From the NCBI RefSeq assembly GCF_000718305.1, contig NZ_JOFQ01000005.1:1-64000 (forward strand): a stretch of DNA of 64,000 nt, in the 5' to 3' direction. Under the pieces are notes generated by a model, which ran no database searches, was not told where the DNA came from, and saw only the letters and a program-made list of their open reading frames with translations. The stretch is from Streptomyces niger (GTDB lineage: Bacteria; Actinomycetota; Actinomycetes; Streptomycetales; Streptomycetaceae). The first letter of the stretch is position 1. Every line of letters starts with the position of its first letter. Positions 51,959 through 60,762 of the stretch are shown piece by piece. A program made the translations under genes and the position numbers.

Positions 51959-53089
51959 TCAGCGGCCCTGCTCGTACTGCTGCTCGTACTGCCGCAGCTG
52001 GTCCAGGTCGATCATGCTGGTGTCGAAGAGGCTCGTCTCGTCCAGCGCCGCGGGCTGCTGACCGGGCTGGTGCGGGGCGTGCTGCGCCTGCTGGCCGTGC
52101 GGCGGCTGCGGGGCCTGCGCCTGCTGGGGGAAGTACGCTCCGGCGTCGTACCCCTGCTGGGCGTGCTGGGCCTGCTGCTGCCAGCCGTAGCCGTACGGGT
52201 CCTGCTGCTGGGCGTACTGCTGCGGCTGCTGGTAGCCGTACGCGTCCTGGCCGTACTGCGCCGCGGCGTAATAGTCCTGCTGCTGGGCCGCGGGCTCCAT
52301 GGCGGGCTGCGCCTCGGGGGGCGTGCCGGGCATCGGGGGGACCTGGGGGGCCGCGGGCTGCGCGATGGCGGCGAGGTCGGCGAGGTACTCGGCGTCGCCG
52401 GACTGCGGCAGCCCCGTCGCGGGGTCGGTGTGCGCCGCGAACTGCGCCCCCAGCTCGTCCGTGGGCCGGGCCCCCAGCAGCTTCTGACGGCCGCGTCCGA
52501 CCGCCTCCAGGGTCTTGGTCAGCACGGCCTCGAAGGCGCCGAACTTGGCGTCGACGTACGCGTCGGCCCGCTGCCGCAGCGTCTCGGGGTCCGCGCTGCG
52601 CTCGGGCGCCTCGGCGTCCTCGTATCCGTCCTGGTCCAGGCCCGGGCCGCGGCCGAGCAGCTTCTCGCGGCCCCGGTCCACGGACCCGATGGTCTTGGTC
52701 AGGACGACCTCGAAGTTGGCGAGCTTGGAGTCGACGTAGTCGTCGGCCTCGGCGCGGATCTCCTCGGCCTCCCGGCGGGCCTCGGCGAGGATGCGGTCGG
52801 CCTCCTCCTGGGACTGCCGGGCGACCTCGGTGTCGGAGATCAGCGAACCGCGCTGGGCGTGCGCGCTCTCGATGATCCGCTCCGCCTCGGCGCGGGCCTC
52901 CTCGACCAGCTGCTCGCGCCCGCCGAGCAGCTCCTGCGCCTGCGCCAGTGATCCCGGGAGCGCGGCCCGTACCTCTTCGAGCATGGCCAGCAGCTCCGCG
53001 CGGTTCACCACGCAGGAGGCCGACATGGGCATGGACCGGGCATGGCCGACGGTCTCGACGATCTCGTCGAGCTTCTTCTGCACGTCCAC
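51959..53089 (-). CDS. DivIVA-like coiled-coil cell-division protein
   Basis: A 376-residue protein of the kind annotated in streptomycetes as a cell-division-initiation or DivIVA-like protein. The N-terminal part (VDVQKKLDEIVETVGHARSM) is followed by long coiled-coil helices (RAEAERIIESAHAQRGSL, ADRILAEARREAEEIRAEAD). Two copies of a repeated segment follow: DDYVDSKLANFEVVLTKTI and DAYVDAKFGAFEAVLTKTL. The C-terminal 130 residues are Gln/Tyr/Pro-rich and probably disordered. The GTG at 53089 is chosen from the conserved start. It may help organise tip growth or septation; this is inferred. Confidence 0.85.
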   Translation of the reverse strand: MDVQKKLDEIVETVGHARSMPMSASCVVNRAELLAMLEEVRAALPGSLAQAQELLGGREQLVEEARAEAERIIESAHAQRGSLISDTEVARQSQEEADRILAEARREAEEIRAEADDYVDSKLANFEVVLTKTIGSVDRGREKLLGRGPGLDQDGYEDAEAPERSADPETLRQRADAYVDAKFGAFEAVLTKTLEAVGRGRQKLLGARPTDELGAQFAAHTDPATGLPQSGDAEYLADLAAIAQPAAPQVPPMPGTPPEAQPAMEPAAQQQDYYAAAQYGQDAYGYQQPQQYAQQQDPYGYGWQQQAQHAQQGYDAGAYFPQQAQAPQPPHGQQAQHAPHQPGQQPAALDETSLFDTSMIDLDQLRQYEQQYEQGR

Positions 53090-53211
53090 TGGGGGCTCGC
53101 CACTCTCTGGGGGATGAAACGACGGAACGGGACCGACTGTACGGCCACCCGCCCACGCACCGACACCCACTGACGCCCCGTCAGCCGGACGGCCCTCCGC
53201 CGCTTCCGGCG

Positions 53212-53721
53212 TCACTTCTCCCCGAGGCGCTCGGTGAGCGCTTCGAAGACGAAGTCCGGTACCAGGTGGGAGACGTCGCCGCCCCAGGCCGCAACCTCCT
53301 TGACCAGGCTGGACGAGAGGAAGCTGTAGGTCGGGTTGGTCGGGACGAAGAGCGTCTCGACGCCGGAGAGGCCGTTGTTCATCTGGGCCATCTGCAGCTC
53401 GTAGTCGAAGTCGCTGACCGCGCGCAGGCCCTTCACGATGGCCGGAATGTCACGCTGCTTGCAGAAGTCGACGAGGAGCCCGTGGAACGCCTCGACCTCG
53501 ACGTTCCCGTACTCGGCGGTCGCCCGGCGGATCAGGTCGATCCGCTCGTCGACCGTGAAGAGACCCTGCTTCGACTTGTTGATCATCACGGCGACGTGGA
53601 CCACGTCGTAGAGCTTGGAGGCCCGGGCGATGATGTCCAGATGCCCGTTGGTGACGGGGTCGAACGACCCCGGACAGACGGCACGGCGCACTTGAGGTTC
53701 CTCGCTATCCGATCCGGTCAT
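53212..53721 (-). CDS. coaD: Phosphopantetheine adenylyltransferase
   Basis: A 169-residue enzyme for the fourth step of coenzyme A synthesis, joining ATP and 4'-phosphopantetheine. The nucleotidyltransferase motif is CPGSFDPVTNGHLDII. Other conserved blocks are IVKGLRAVSDFDYELQMAQMN and the TYSFLSSSLVKEVA segment. The ATG at 53721 overlaps the rsmD stop codon by 4 bases, so it is co-translated with rsmD. Confidence 0.97.
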   Translation of the reverse strand: MTGSDSEEPQVRRAVCPGSFDPVTNGHLDIIARASKLYDVVHVAVMINKSKQGLFTVDERIDLIRRATAEYGNVEVEAFHGLLVDFCKQRDIPAIVKGLRAVSDFDYELQMAQMNNGLSGVETLFVPTNPTYSFLSSSLVKEVAAWGGDVSHLVPDFVFEALTERLGEK

Positions 53722-54365
53722 GACTCGCTTGCCGACGTGGCGGTCCGCTGGTCCTTCTCGTCGTCCTGGTCGTCCTGGTCGTCCTGGTCGTCCTCGCACG
53801 TCGGAGCGGCGCGACCGTACCAAAGCGTGGCCTCGCCGTAGCGGCGGGACCGCAGGCCCTCGAAACCGTCGGGCCAGCGGAATTCTCCGCCTCGGGTGCT
53901 CCGCTCCACGGTGGCGAGCGCATCGTCCGTGATCCAGCCCTGGGCACGGAGTGTGAGGAGGATCTCCCGAAGATCGTCATCAGCCACGGCGTACGGCGGA
54001 TCCAGGAAGACGATGTCGTACGGCTCCCCGGCGACCGGGCCCGCGGCCACCTGCTCGGCCTTCGCCGCGCGGAATTCGGCGCCGGACAGGCCGAGGCTGC
54101 GGATGTTGTCCCGGATGGTCCGGGCGGCCTTCGGGTCGGCCTCGGCCAGCAGCACCGCCTCGGCACCGCGGGAGAGCGCCTCCAGGCCGACCGCGCCGGA
54201 CCCGCCGTACAGGTCCAGCACCCGGGCCCCGGCCAGCGGGCCGTCCAGCGCCTCCCAGGTGGAGAACAGGCCTTCGCGCGCCCGGTCGGAGGTCGGGCGG
54301 GTGCCCGTGCCCGGCGGCACGGCCAGACGCCGGCCGCGGGCCACGCCGGCGATCACGCGAGTCAT
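53718..54365 (-). CDS. rsmD: 16S rRNA (guanine966-N2)-methyltransferase RsmD
   Basis: A 215-residue SAM-dependent rRNA methyltransferase. The SAM site is VLDLYGGSGAVGLEALSRGA and the catalytic motif is DIVFLDPPYAV. The start MTRVIAGVARGRRLAVPPG is typical. The C-terminus carries an extra acidic repeat (EDDQDDQDDQDDEKD) encoded by 9-base units. It is followed directly by coaD with a 4-base overlap. Confidence 0.95.
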   Translation of the reverse strand: MTRVIAGVARGRRLAVPPGTGTRPTSDRAREGLFSTWEALDGPLAGARVLDLYGGSGAVGLEALSRGAEAVLLAEADPKAARTIRDNIRSLGLSGAEFRAAKAEQVAAGPVAGEPYDIVFLDPPYAVADDDLREILLTLRAQGWITDDALATVERSTRGGEFRWPDGFEGLRSRRYGEATLWYGRAAPTCEDDQDDQDDQDDEKDQRTATSASES

Positions 54366-54456
54366 ACGATCTTCGTCCTCGTCCTGTGCTGCCCATGCGG
54401 CCCATGGGCGGGGCGGGACCGGGAGCGGCCCCACCCCACGATATGGCGTGCGCGCC

Positions 54457-54975
54457 TCACCCGCCGTCGGTCTCCCCAGCCCCGCCCACCAGCGCCGGTG
54501 AGGCGTACCGCGACCAGGACAGGCAGCCGTCCGGCGGGCAGTACTCCGGGCGGCGCGGGTCGTGGCCCAGCTCACGCAGTTTCGTCCGTACCGAATCGGG
54601 CGTACGGCCGAAGCGGGCGGCGATCCGGGCGATGGTCTCGCCCGCGTGGAACCGGCGGGTCAGGTCCTCCTCGTGCTGCGGCACCCAGGGGGCGCCGTGC
54701 CCGGGGAACAGCTCGCGCAGCACATCCCGGTCCGGTATCGGCTCGGCCACGTCGGCGACCAGCGCGAGGGCGCGCAGGGCGCGGTTCAGCGCGATCCGCA
54801 GGGCCGGTACCTCGGCCAGGGGCAGGGTGAGGGCACCGGAGGCGAGGAGCGTCTCGGGCGCTTCCTCGTGCCAGCCGGTGAGGGTGAGGGTGACGGTCGC
54901 GTCGTCGTCGCTGGCGAGCTCGATACGGAAGACCTTGTCGCCGAGCGGTAGTTCATTGAGATGCCGGAATGCCAT
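54457..54975 (-). CDS. Conserved streptomycete protein, function unknown, 172 aa
   Basis: Not recognised by family name. The N-terminal half (MAFRHLNELPLGDKVFRIEL) looks like a beta-rich domain. The C-terminal half contains a possible helix-turn-helix (HAGETIARIAARFGRTPDSV) and a conserved end with CPPDGCLSW. The ATG at 54975 is chosen because the preceding codons are Arg/Pro-rich. It sits between recG and rsmD on the same strand. A DNA-binding role is only a guess. Confidence 0.7.
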   Translation of the reverse strand: MAFRHLNELPLGDKVFRIELASDDDATVTLTLTGWHEEAPETLLASGALTLPLAEVPALRIALNRALRALALVADVAEPIPDRDVLRELFPGHGAPWVPQHEEDLTRRFHAGETIARIAARFGRTPDSVRTKLRELGHDPRRPEYCPPDGCLSWSRYASPALVGGAGETDGG

Positions 54976-55120
54976 GAGAGGCCCCCCTGGTCCGCGCACG
55001 GCCGGCCGCCGAAGGAGCGCCGCGCGGAGCGGCACGGGCCGGCTCGTACGGAATCCAGTCTGGCAGGGGGGTCCGACAACGGGCCGGTCCGCCGTCCGAT
55101 CCGCCCGCCCCCACCGCCCC

Positions 55121-58100
55121 TCACCCCTTGTCCAGGTAGCTCTCCCGCTCGGTGTCCAGCAGGGCGTCCAGCGCGATCCGCAACTCGGGCAGTCCGGCCA
55201 GCTCCGGGTCGTCGGCCACGGTCGCCGTCGCCTCCTCGCGAGCCGCCTCGATGACGTCCTCGTCCTCGATGACCGCCAGCATCCGCAGGCTGGAGCGCAC
55301 GCCGGACTGCGCCTGCCCCAGCACGTCGCCCTCGCGCCGCTGCTCCAGGTCGATCCGGGACAGCTCGAAGCCGTCCAGGGTGCTCGCCACGGCGCCGAGC
55401 CGGGCGCGCGCCGGGCTCGCCTCGGGCATCTCCGTCACCAGCAAGCACAGGCCGGGCGCCGAACCGCGCCCCACCCGGCCGCGCAGCTGGTGCAGCTGCG
55501 AGACGCCGAACCGGTCCGCGTCCATGATCACCATGGCGGTGGCGTTCGGCACGTTCACGCCGACCTCGATCACCGTCGTCGCGACCAGGACGTCGACCTC
55601 GCCGGCGGCGAACCGGCGCATCACGTCGTCCTTGTCGTCCGGCTGCATCCGGCCGTGCAGCACCTCCACCCGCAACCCCGCGAGCGGGCCCTTCGCCAAC
55701 TGCTCGGCGACGTCCAGCACGGCCAGCGGCGGCCGCTTCCCGTCCTCCTCCGCCGCGGCCTCCTCCTCGGCCCTCTCCTCGGCCCCCTTGCCCTTCTTCT
55801 TCGCCGCCTTGGGGTCCTCCGCCTCGTCACCGATCCGCGGGCACACCACGTACGCCTGGTGGCCGTTCCCGACCTCCTCGCGCACCCGCTCCCAGGCGCG
55901 CGCCAGGAAGTGCGGCTTGTCCTTGGCCGGCACCACATGGCTGGCGATCGGCGACCGCCCGGCCGGCAACTGGTCCAGTACGGACGTCTCCAGGTCGCCG
56001 AAGACCGTCATCGCGACCGTCCGCGGGATGGGCGTGGCGGTCATCACCAGGAGGTGCGGCGGCTGCTTGCCCTTCGAGCGCAGCGCGTCCCGCTGCTCCA
56101 CACCGAATCGGTGCTGCTCGTCGACCACGACCAGGCCCAGGTCGTGGAACTGCACCTTGTCCTCGATCAGCGCGTGCGTGCCGATCACGATGCCGGCCTC
56201 GCCCGTGACGAGGTCCAGCAGCGCCTGCTTGCGCGCGGCGGTCCCCATGGACCCGGTGAGCAGCACGACCTTCGTGCCGTGCTCCGCGCCCCCGAGCATG
56301 CCGCCCTCGGCCAGCTCCCCCATCATCTCGGTGATCGACCGGTGGTGCTGCTGCGCCAGCACCTCGGTCGGCGCCAGCATCGCCGCCTGCCCGCCGCAGT
56401 CCACGACGGCGAGCATGGCCCGCAGCGCGACCATCGTGTTGTGCGTGACGGTGAAGTTGTCGGTCACGTAGGCGTGGCTCGGATGCGCAACGCTGATGCA
56501 CTGGACGGGCTTCCGGCCGACGTACTCGACCGCTCGGATGCCCCGGCGGAACGTGTGGTACTTCGCCCTTCCGCGCATGCGGCCGGCTTTCCGTGCCAGC
56601 CTGAAAGGCGGGAAACCGTCCGGCAGCGCCACGGAGACGTCGAAGGCGTTCCGCTTCGGCAGCACCCGCGCCCGGCCGCCGAGCGAACGCACCAGCCAGG
56701 CGACGTCCTCGGCCAATCGACGCGAAGCCGAGCAGAACGAAGCGGACATTCCGTTCTGCTGGACCGTGCCGTCCGTGTCCATGAGCCCCTGCAGGACGGC
56801 CAGCCGGTCCTTCACCGGTGCGTTCTTGTAGCCGAGCGGTACAAATTTCGTGTGCGAGGTGGCGCCCCACAGGTTCAGTTCGCGCAGGGCCGTGATCACG
56901 GGGTTGCGGCCTGTACCGCCCTTCGGCCCGGTCATGTGGATTGTGTGATCGCAGTTCTCTCCCGATACGGGCACCAGTGCACAGTCCGGAGCCACCATGG
57001 CGTCGACTGCCGCCACGAGCTCTTCGTCGACGCTGGAGAACCGCAGGTTGTGCCGGAAAGAGCCGTCTCCGAGGAGGAGCCCCAGCAGATACGGGTCGAG
57101 CGGCCGGGCGTCTTCGCTCTCGAGATCCACTGCCGTGGCGGGCGCGATGTACCACTTCGACGAACCATTGGCCTTGAAGGTGTCCGTCCTGATCTCGCGG
57201 GTGGTCATCACTTTGGGTCGCTCGCCGCGGTCCCAGGCGCAACTGGTCGCGACGATCCACAGGTGTTCGTCATCGCATTCGACGGTGCTTCCGTCGGACA
57301 GCAGGAGGCGCCAGACGTCCCGCTCGCCTTGCGGGAAGACCCCGTCGACCGTGGCGATCTCTCCGTTCGGCACCACCACTTCGTCGCCGAGCGCCATGTC
57401 CCCCATTCGGCGGAATCCCCCGGGCGTCAGGACCGAGGCGTCGAGCGGCTGGGCCTTGCCCGAGCCGACTTCCCCTTGGAGGAGGCGGTGCATCGGGTGG
57501 TCCGTGGCGAGGTCGTCGAAGATCTCGCGGCTGACCTTCTGCTGGCCTTCGGTGAGGGTGAAGGGGAGCCGGGCGTCGAAGGCGTCGAGGAGGCCGTCGT
57601 CGGTCAACGGGCGGGGTACGGCGGGCAGCTGGGTCTCGGCGAACCGGCGGCGGGCCAGGGCGACCTGGAGGACGAACGCCTCGTCCCACTTCAGGCGGGC
57701 CCGCGCGTCGGCGATGTCGGCCTTGGTGGCGGGGCGGTGGATCTTGAGCAGCGCCTCGGGGAGCGGGATCAGGCCGCGGCCCTCGCGGAGGGCGGGAGGG
57801 AGCGGGTCGACGGCCTCGCGGGCGTGGGGCAGGACCGCGTCGACGGCCTTGGCGATCTTCCAGGACGGCATCTTCTGGGCCGCCGGGTAGATCGGCAGCT
57901 GCTGGTTGGCGAACGCGTCCACGGCCTCCTCGCCGCCCTCGCCCGCGAGGAGTTCGTACTCGGGGTGGGCGAGCTGGAGCTTGCGGTTGAAGACGGAGAC
58001 CTTGCCGGCGAACATCGCGCGGCGGCCGGGCAGCAGGTCGTGCCGCGGCTTGTGGATGCCCTTGCCGAAGAAGACCAGCTGCAGCCGGCCACTGCCGTCG

Positions 58101-58363
58101 GTGAGCGTGACCTCCAGGCGCTGGCCCCGGCCGTGGTTGAAGGTGAGCACGCGGGCGTCGGCGACCCGGGCGACGACCGTGACGTGCTCGTCCAGGGGCA
58201 GGTCGGCGAGGGTGGTCAGCTCGCCGCGCTCGGCGTACCGGCGCGGGTAGTGGTGCAGCAGATCGCCGACCGTGTGCAGGCCGAGGTGCTCGGCCAGCAC
58301 CTTCGCGGTGGTGCCGCCGAGGATCTTCTTCAGGGGTTCATCCAGCACGGGTCCATTGCACAC
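55121..58363 (-). CDS. recG: ATP-dependent DNA helicase RecG, interrupted by an intein
   Basis: A 1080-residue precursor: a RecG of about 741 residues with a 339-residue intein inside the P-loop. RecG regresses stalled replication forks and branch-migrates Holliday junctions. The wedge/OB domain covers about residues 45-150. Motif I is split as GEVGSGK / TMVALRA. After the intein come the VVDEQHRFGVEQR block (DEQH-type box), MTATPIPRT and the helicase C domain with IMDADRFGVSQLHQLRGRVG. The start is uncertain: GTG 58363 gives the family-length N-terminus, with GTG 58405 and 58348 also possible. Activity requires intein splicing. Confidence 0.95.
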   Translation of the reverse strand: MCNGPVLDEPLKKILGGTTAKVLAEHLGLHTVGDLLHHYPRRYAERGELTTLADLPLDEHVTVVARVADARVLTFNHGRGQRLEVTLTDGSGRLQLVFFGKGIHKPRHDLLPGRRAMFAGKVSVFNRKLQLAHPEYELLAGEGGEEAVDAFANQQLPIYPAAQKMPSWKIAKAVDAVLPHAREAVDPLPPALREGRGLIPLPEALLKIHRPATKADIADARARLKWDEAFVLQVALARRRFAETQLPAVPRPLTDDGLLDAFDARLPFTLTEGQQKVSREIFDDLATDHPMHRLLQGEVGSGKAQPLDASVLTPGGFRRMGDMALGDEVVVPNGEIATVDGVFPQGERDVWRLLLSDGSTVECDDEHLWIVATSCAWDRGERPKVMTTREIRTDTFKANGSSKWYIAPATAVDLESEDARPLDPYLLGLLLGDGSFRHNLRFSSVDEELVAAVDAMVAPDCALVPVSGENCDHTIHMTGPKGGTGRNPVITALRELNLWGATSHTKFVPLGYKNAPVKDRLAVLQGLMDTDGTVQQNGMSASFCSASRRLAEDVAWLVRSLGGRARVLPKRNAFDVSVALPDGFPPFRLARKAGRMRGRAKYHTFRRGIRAVEYVGRKPVQCISVAHPSHAYVTDNFTVTHNTMVALRAMLAVVDCGGQAAMLAPTEVLAQQHHRSITEMMGELAEGGMLGGAEHGTKVVLLTGSMGTAARKQALLDLVTGEAGIVIGTHALIEDKVQFHDLGLVVVDEQHRFGVEQRDALRSKGKQPPHLLVMTATPIPRTVAMTVFGDLETSVLDQLPAGRSPIASHVVPAKDKPHFLARAWERVREEVGNGHQAYVVCPRIGDEAEDPKAAKKKGKGAEERAEEEAAAEEDGKRPPLAVLDVAEQLAKGPLAGLRVEVLHGRMQPDDKDDVMRRFAAGEVDVLVATTVIEVGVNVPNATAMVIMDADRFGVSQLHQLRGRVGRGSAPGLCLLVTEMPEASPARARLGAVASTLDGFELSRIDLEQRREGDVLGQAQSGVRSSLRMLAVIEDEDVIEAAREEATATVADDPELAGLPELRIALDALLDTERESYLDKG
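56438..57454 (-). mobile_element. Class 3-like intein with LAGLIDADG endonuclease in RecG
   Basis: A 339-residue in-frame insertion between Lys and Thr of the RecG P-loop. Intein residue 1 is Ala, not Cys or Ser. Block B contains ECDDEHLW, with His64 and Trp66. Block F is VQCISVAHPSH with Cys319. The end is FTVTHN followed by the extein Thr, with Thr337, His338 and Asn339. Trp-Cys-Thr at these places is the class 3 signature. Two LAGLIDADG motifs (LLGLLLGDGSF and LQGLMDTDGTV) mark a homing endonuclease. Local base composition is less G+C-rich than the flanking exteins. Confidence 0.93.
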
Positions 58364-58438
58364 CACGCCACTGACAAGCGGCGGGAGGACCAGGATTCGG
58401 GACACGGGGGCCGCGCCGTGCCGGCCGGCGGCGGCCGG

Positions 58439-60142
58439 CTACTCGACGCCGATCAGCAGCAGCGGCGCCTGCTGGCCGCCCGCGTACACGACCGTGTCCA
58501 CGGCCAGGTGGTGCTCGCGCACGTGGCGTTCGAGCCGGTCGGCCAGGCGCTGGGGGAAGTCGGCGCCGAGCACGAGGGTGACCATCTCGCCGCCGGCCGA
58601 CAGCATCCGGTCCAGCACGTCGGCCGCGACGGCCGCCGGGTCCGCGCCGATCACCGCGACGTCGCCGTCCACCAGCCCCAGCACGTCGCCGGCCTGGCAG
58701 ACCCCGGCCGTGGTCCAGGACTGCCGTTCGGCGACGCCCAACTCGCCGTACCGGGTGGCGCCCGCCGCCGAGGTCATCGCGACCACGTCCTCGTCGAACG
58801 AGCGGCCGGGCTCGTGGACGGCCAGCGCCGCGATGCCCTGGACCGCGGCGCGGGTGGGGATCACGGCGACGCGTACGCCCTCGGCCCGGGCCTGCCCGGC
58901 GGCCGCGGCGGCGGTGTGCCGCAGCTCGGCGTCGTTCGGCAGCAGCACCACCTCGCGGGCGCGGGCCTGCCGGATCGCCTGGACCAGCTCGCCGCTGGCG
59001 GGCGGCTCCCCGGGCCGTACGGAGACCACGCACGCACCCGCCTCCGTGCACAGCCCGGCCAGCCCGTCCCCGGCCACCACCGCGACGACGGCCCGCTCGA
59101 CGCGCTCCGGGGCCGTGTCCCGTGCCGCCCCCGAGGCGCCGAAGTGCGTGATGCGGACCCGGTACGGGCGGCCCACCTCGATGCCGGCCTCGACGGCAGC
59201 GCCCGCGTCGTCCACGTGCACGTGGACGTGGAACAGGCCGTCCCCGCCGACCACGACCAGGGAGTCGCCGAGCGCGTCCAACCGGGTGCGGAGCCGGGCC
59301 ACGGCGGCGTCGTCGGCCTCCAACAGGTAGATCACCTCGAAGGCGGGGCCGTCGCCGGCGGCGTGCTCGTCGGGGCCGCAGCCGCCCGCTTCGGCGACGA
59401 CCGCGACGGGGTCCGTGCCGGCCCGTACGGCGGGCGCGCCCACCGCGATCCGTACGCCGCCGGACGCGGCCGTGCGCTCCCCGGAGAGGGCGTCCGCGAG
59501 CGCCCCGAGGAGGGCGACCAGACCGCAGCCGCCCGCGTCGACCACGCCGGCCCTGCCGAGCACCGCGAGCTGTCCGGGGGTGGCCTCCAGCGCCTTCCTG
59601 GCGCCTTCGTGTGCCGCGCGGGCCACGGCCACCACGTCGCCGTCCTGCACGGCGCCCTCGGCGGCGTCCGCCGCGGCCGTCGCCACGGTGAGGACGGTGC
59701 CCTCCACGGGGTGTGCGACCGCTTCGTACGTGGAGGCGGCGGCTCGCCGCAGCGCTCTCCCGAGGGCGTCGGCAGTGCCGTGCTCCGCGTCACACGAGGG
59801 GGCACCGGGGGCCGGCGGCGTCGCCAGCACGTCCGTCATGCCGCGCAGCAGCTGCGCGAGGATCGTGCCGGAGTTGCCGCGGGCCCCGATGAGCGCGCCG
59901 TGCGCCATGGCGCCGATGGCGTCGGCGAGGCCGGGGGCCGTGCCGGAGGCCGCGTGCCCGTCGAAGGCGGCGTCGACGGCGCGGGCCGCGGACTCCATGG
60001 TCAGGTAGAGGTTGGTGCCGGTGTCACCGTCCGCGACGGGGTAGACGTTGATCGCGTCGATCCGCTCGCGGTCCCGGCCGAGCGCCTCCAGGGCCAGCCC
60101 GCACCATGCGTGTACCGCGGCGGCGTCGAGCGTGTGGGGCAC
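58439..60142 (-). CDS. DAK2-domain, YloV/FakA-like fatty-acid-kinase-type protein
   Basis: A 567-residue protein. The N-terminal DAK2 domain holds the Mg-nucleotide site VYPVADGDTGTNLYLTM and the ARGNSGTILAQLLRG block. A C-terminal DegV/FakB-associated region follows. FakA phosphorylates fatty acids bound to DegV-type proteins in firmicutes; the streptomycete role is unproven. The GTG at 60142 has a GAGGAGGACAT ribosome-binding site. It lies upstream of recG and is divergent from rpmB. Confidence 0.9.
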   Translation of the reverse strand: MPHTLDAAAVHAWCGLALEALGRDRERIDAINVYPVADGDTGTNLYLTMESAARAVDAAFDGHAASGTAPGLADAIGAMAHGALIGARGNSGTILAQLLRGMTDVLATPPAPGAPSCDAEHGTADALGRALRRAAASTYEAVAHPVEGTVLTVATAAADAAEGAVQDGDVVAVARAAHEGARKALEATPGQLAVLGRAGVVDAGGCGLVALLGALADALSGERTAASGGVRIAVGAPAVRAGTDPVAVVAEAGGCGPDEHAAGDGPAFEVIYLLEADDAAVARLRTRLDALGDSLVVVGGDGLFHVHVHVDDAGAAVEAGIEVGRPYRVRITHFGASGAARDTAPERVERAVVAVVAGDGLAGLCTEAGACVVSVRPGEPPASGELVQAIRQARAREVVLLPNDAELRHTAAAAAGQARAEGVRVAVIPTRAAVQGIAALAVHEPGRSFDEDVVAMTSAAGATRYGELGVAERQSWTTAGVCQAGDVLGLVDGDVAVIGADPAAVAADVLDRMLSAGGEMVTLVLGADFPQRLADRLERHVREHHLAVDTVVYAGGQQAPLLLIGVE

Positions 60143-60255
60143 GGATGTCCTCCTCGGTCGGGGCCGTGCACCGCAGAGTAGCCGCGGAGGGGGCGGGTGC
60201 TCGGGGCGGGGCCCCGGGCGGCCATGGTAGTTTCGTAGGGCGGGAGCGGTCGTTG

Positions 60256-60261
60256 TATGCT
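60256..60261 (+). promoter_or_regulatory. Possible -10 element of the rpmB promoter
   Basis: TATGCT in CGTTGTATGCTGCTCC, about 115 bases before rpmB, inside the 233-base divergent gap. The -35 is not clear. Confidence 0.3.
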
Positions 60262-60375
60262 GCTCCGGTTGCCCGATGCGAATCGGGCCATTTCCCTCCC
60301 GGCACCGCTTGTCGTTCAATGCACTCGGCGCGCTGGGAATTACCGTAAGTGCATCTGAAGTCTTTGGAGTGACCC

Positions 60376-60561
60376 GTGGCTGCCAACTGCGACGTCTGCG
60401 GCAAGGGGCCGGGCTTCGGCAAGAGCGTTTCTCACTCGCACCGCCGCACCAACCGTCGTTGGAACCCCAACATCCAGACGGTGCGCGCTGTGATCGGGCG
60501 CACGCCGAAGCGGCTCAACGTCTGCACCTCGTGCATCAAGGCCGGCAAGGTCGCGCGCTGA
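60376..60561 (+). CDS. rpmB: 50S ribosomal protein L28
   Basis: A 61-residue L28 with zinc-binding cysteine pairs ([13 protein letters not shown] and [12 protein letters not shown]). The basic middle [20 protein letters not shown] is typical. The GTG start at 60376 is preceded by GGAGTGACCC. It is monocistronic and followed by a terminator. Confidence 0.97.
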   Translation: MAANCDVCGKGPGFGKSVSHSHRRTNRRWNPNIQTVRAVIGRTPKRLNVCTSCIKAGKVAR

Positions 60562-60595
60562 CGTTACGTCGTGGCGCAGTCTGCCGGTTGCCAAG

Positions 60596-60628
60596 AAGCC
60601 GGTCCACCTCAGGGTGGGCCGGCTTTCT
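60596..60628 (+). terminator. Terminator of rpmB
   Basis: A 13-bp stem, AAGCCGGTCCACC with GGTGGGCCGGCTT (one G-T pair), around TCAG and followed by TTTCTG-like bases. It lies 35 bases after the rpmB stop codon. Confidence 0.82.
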
Positions 60629-60762
60629 GCTGTTCCCGGAACTTCTGCGAGGAGCGACCGTAGCGGGGAGCGTCCGCGCCGGATGCGGACGCCCCTGTAC
60701 GTACCCACCTCCCGGGGGCTCAGCTGTACGTAACCCTGGAGCGCTGTACGTAACCCCGGAGC

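Noticed and set aside
51959..53156. A 668-residue fusion protein joining the DUF177 domain to upstream codons
   Set aside because: The upstream part reads the DivIVA-like gene in another frame and is Arg/Gly-rich, so only the DUF177 part is real.
54386..60181. A 1931-codon plus-strand open frame across rsmD, recG and the DAK2 gene
   Set aside because: It is antisense to several clear genes. Long stop-free frames are expected in DNA this rich in G+C, and its translation is low-complexity with no family features.
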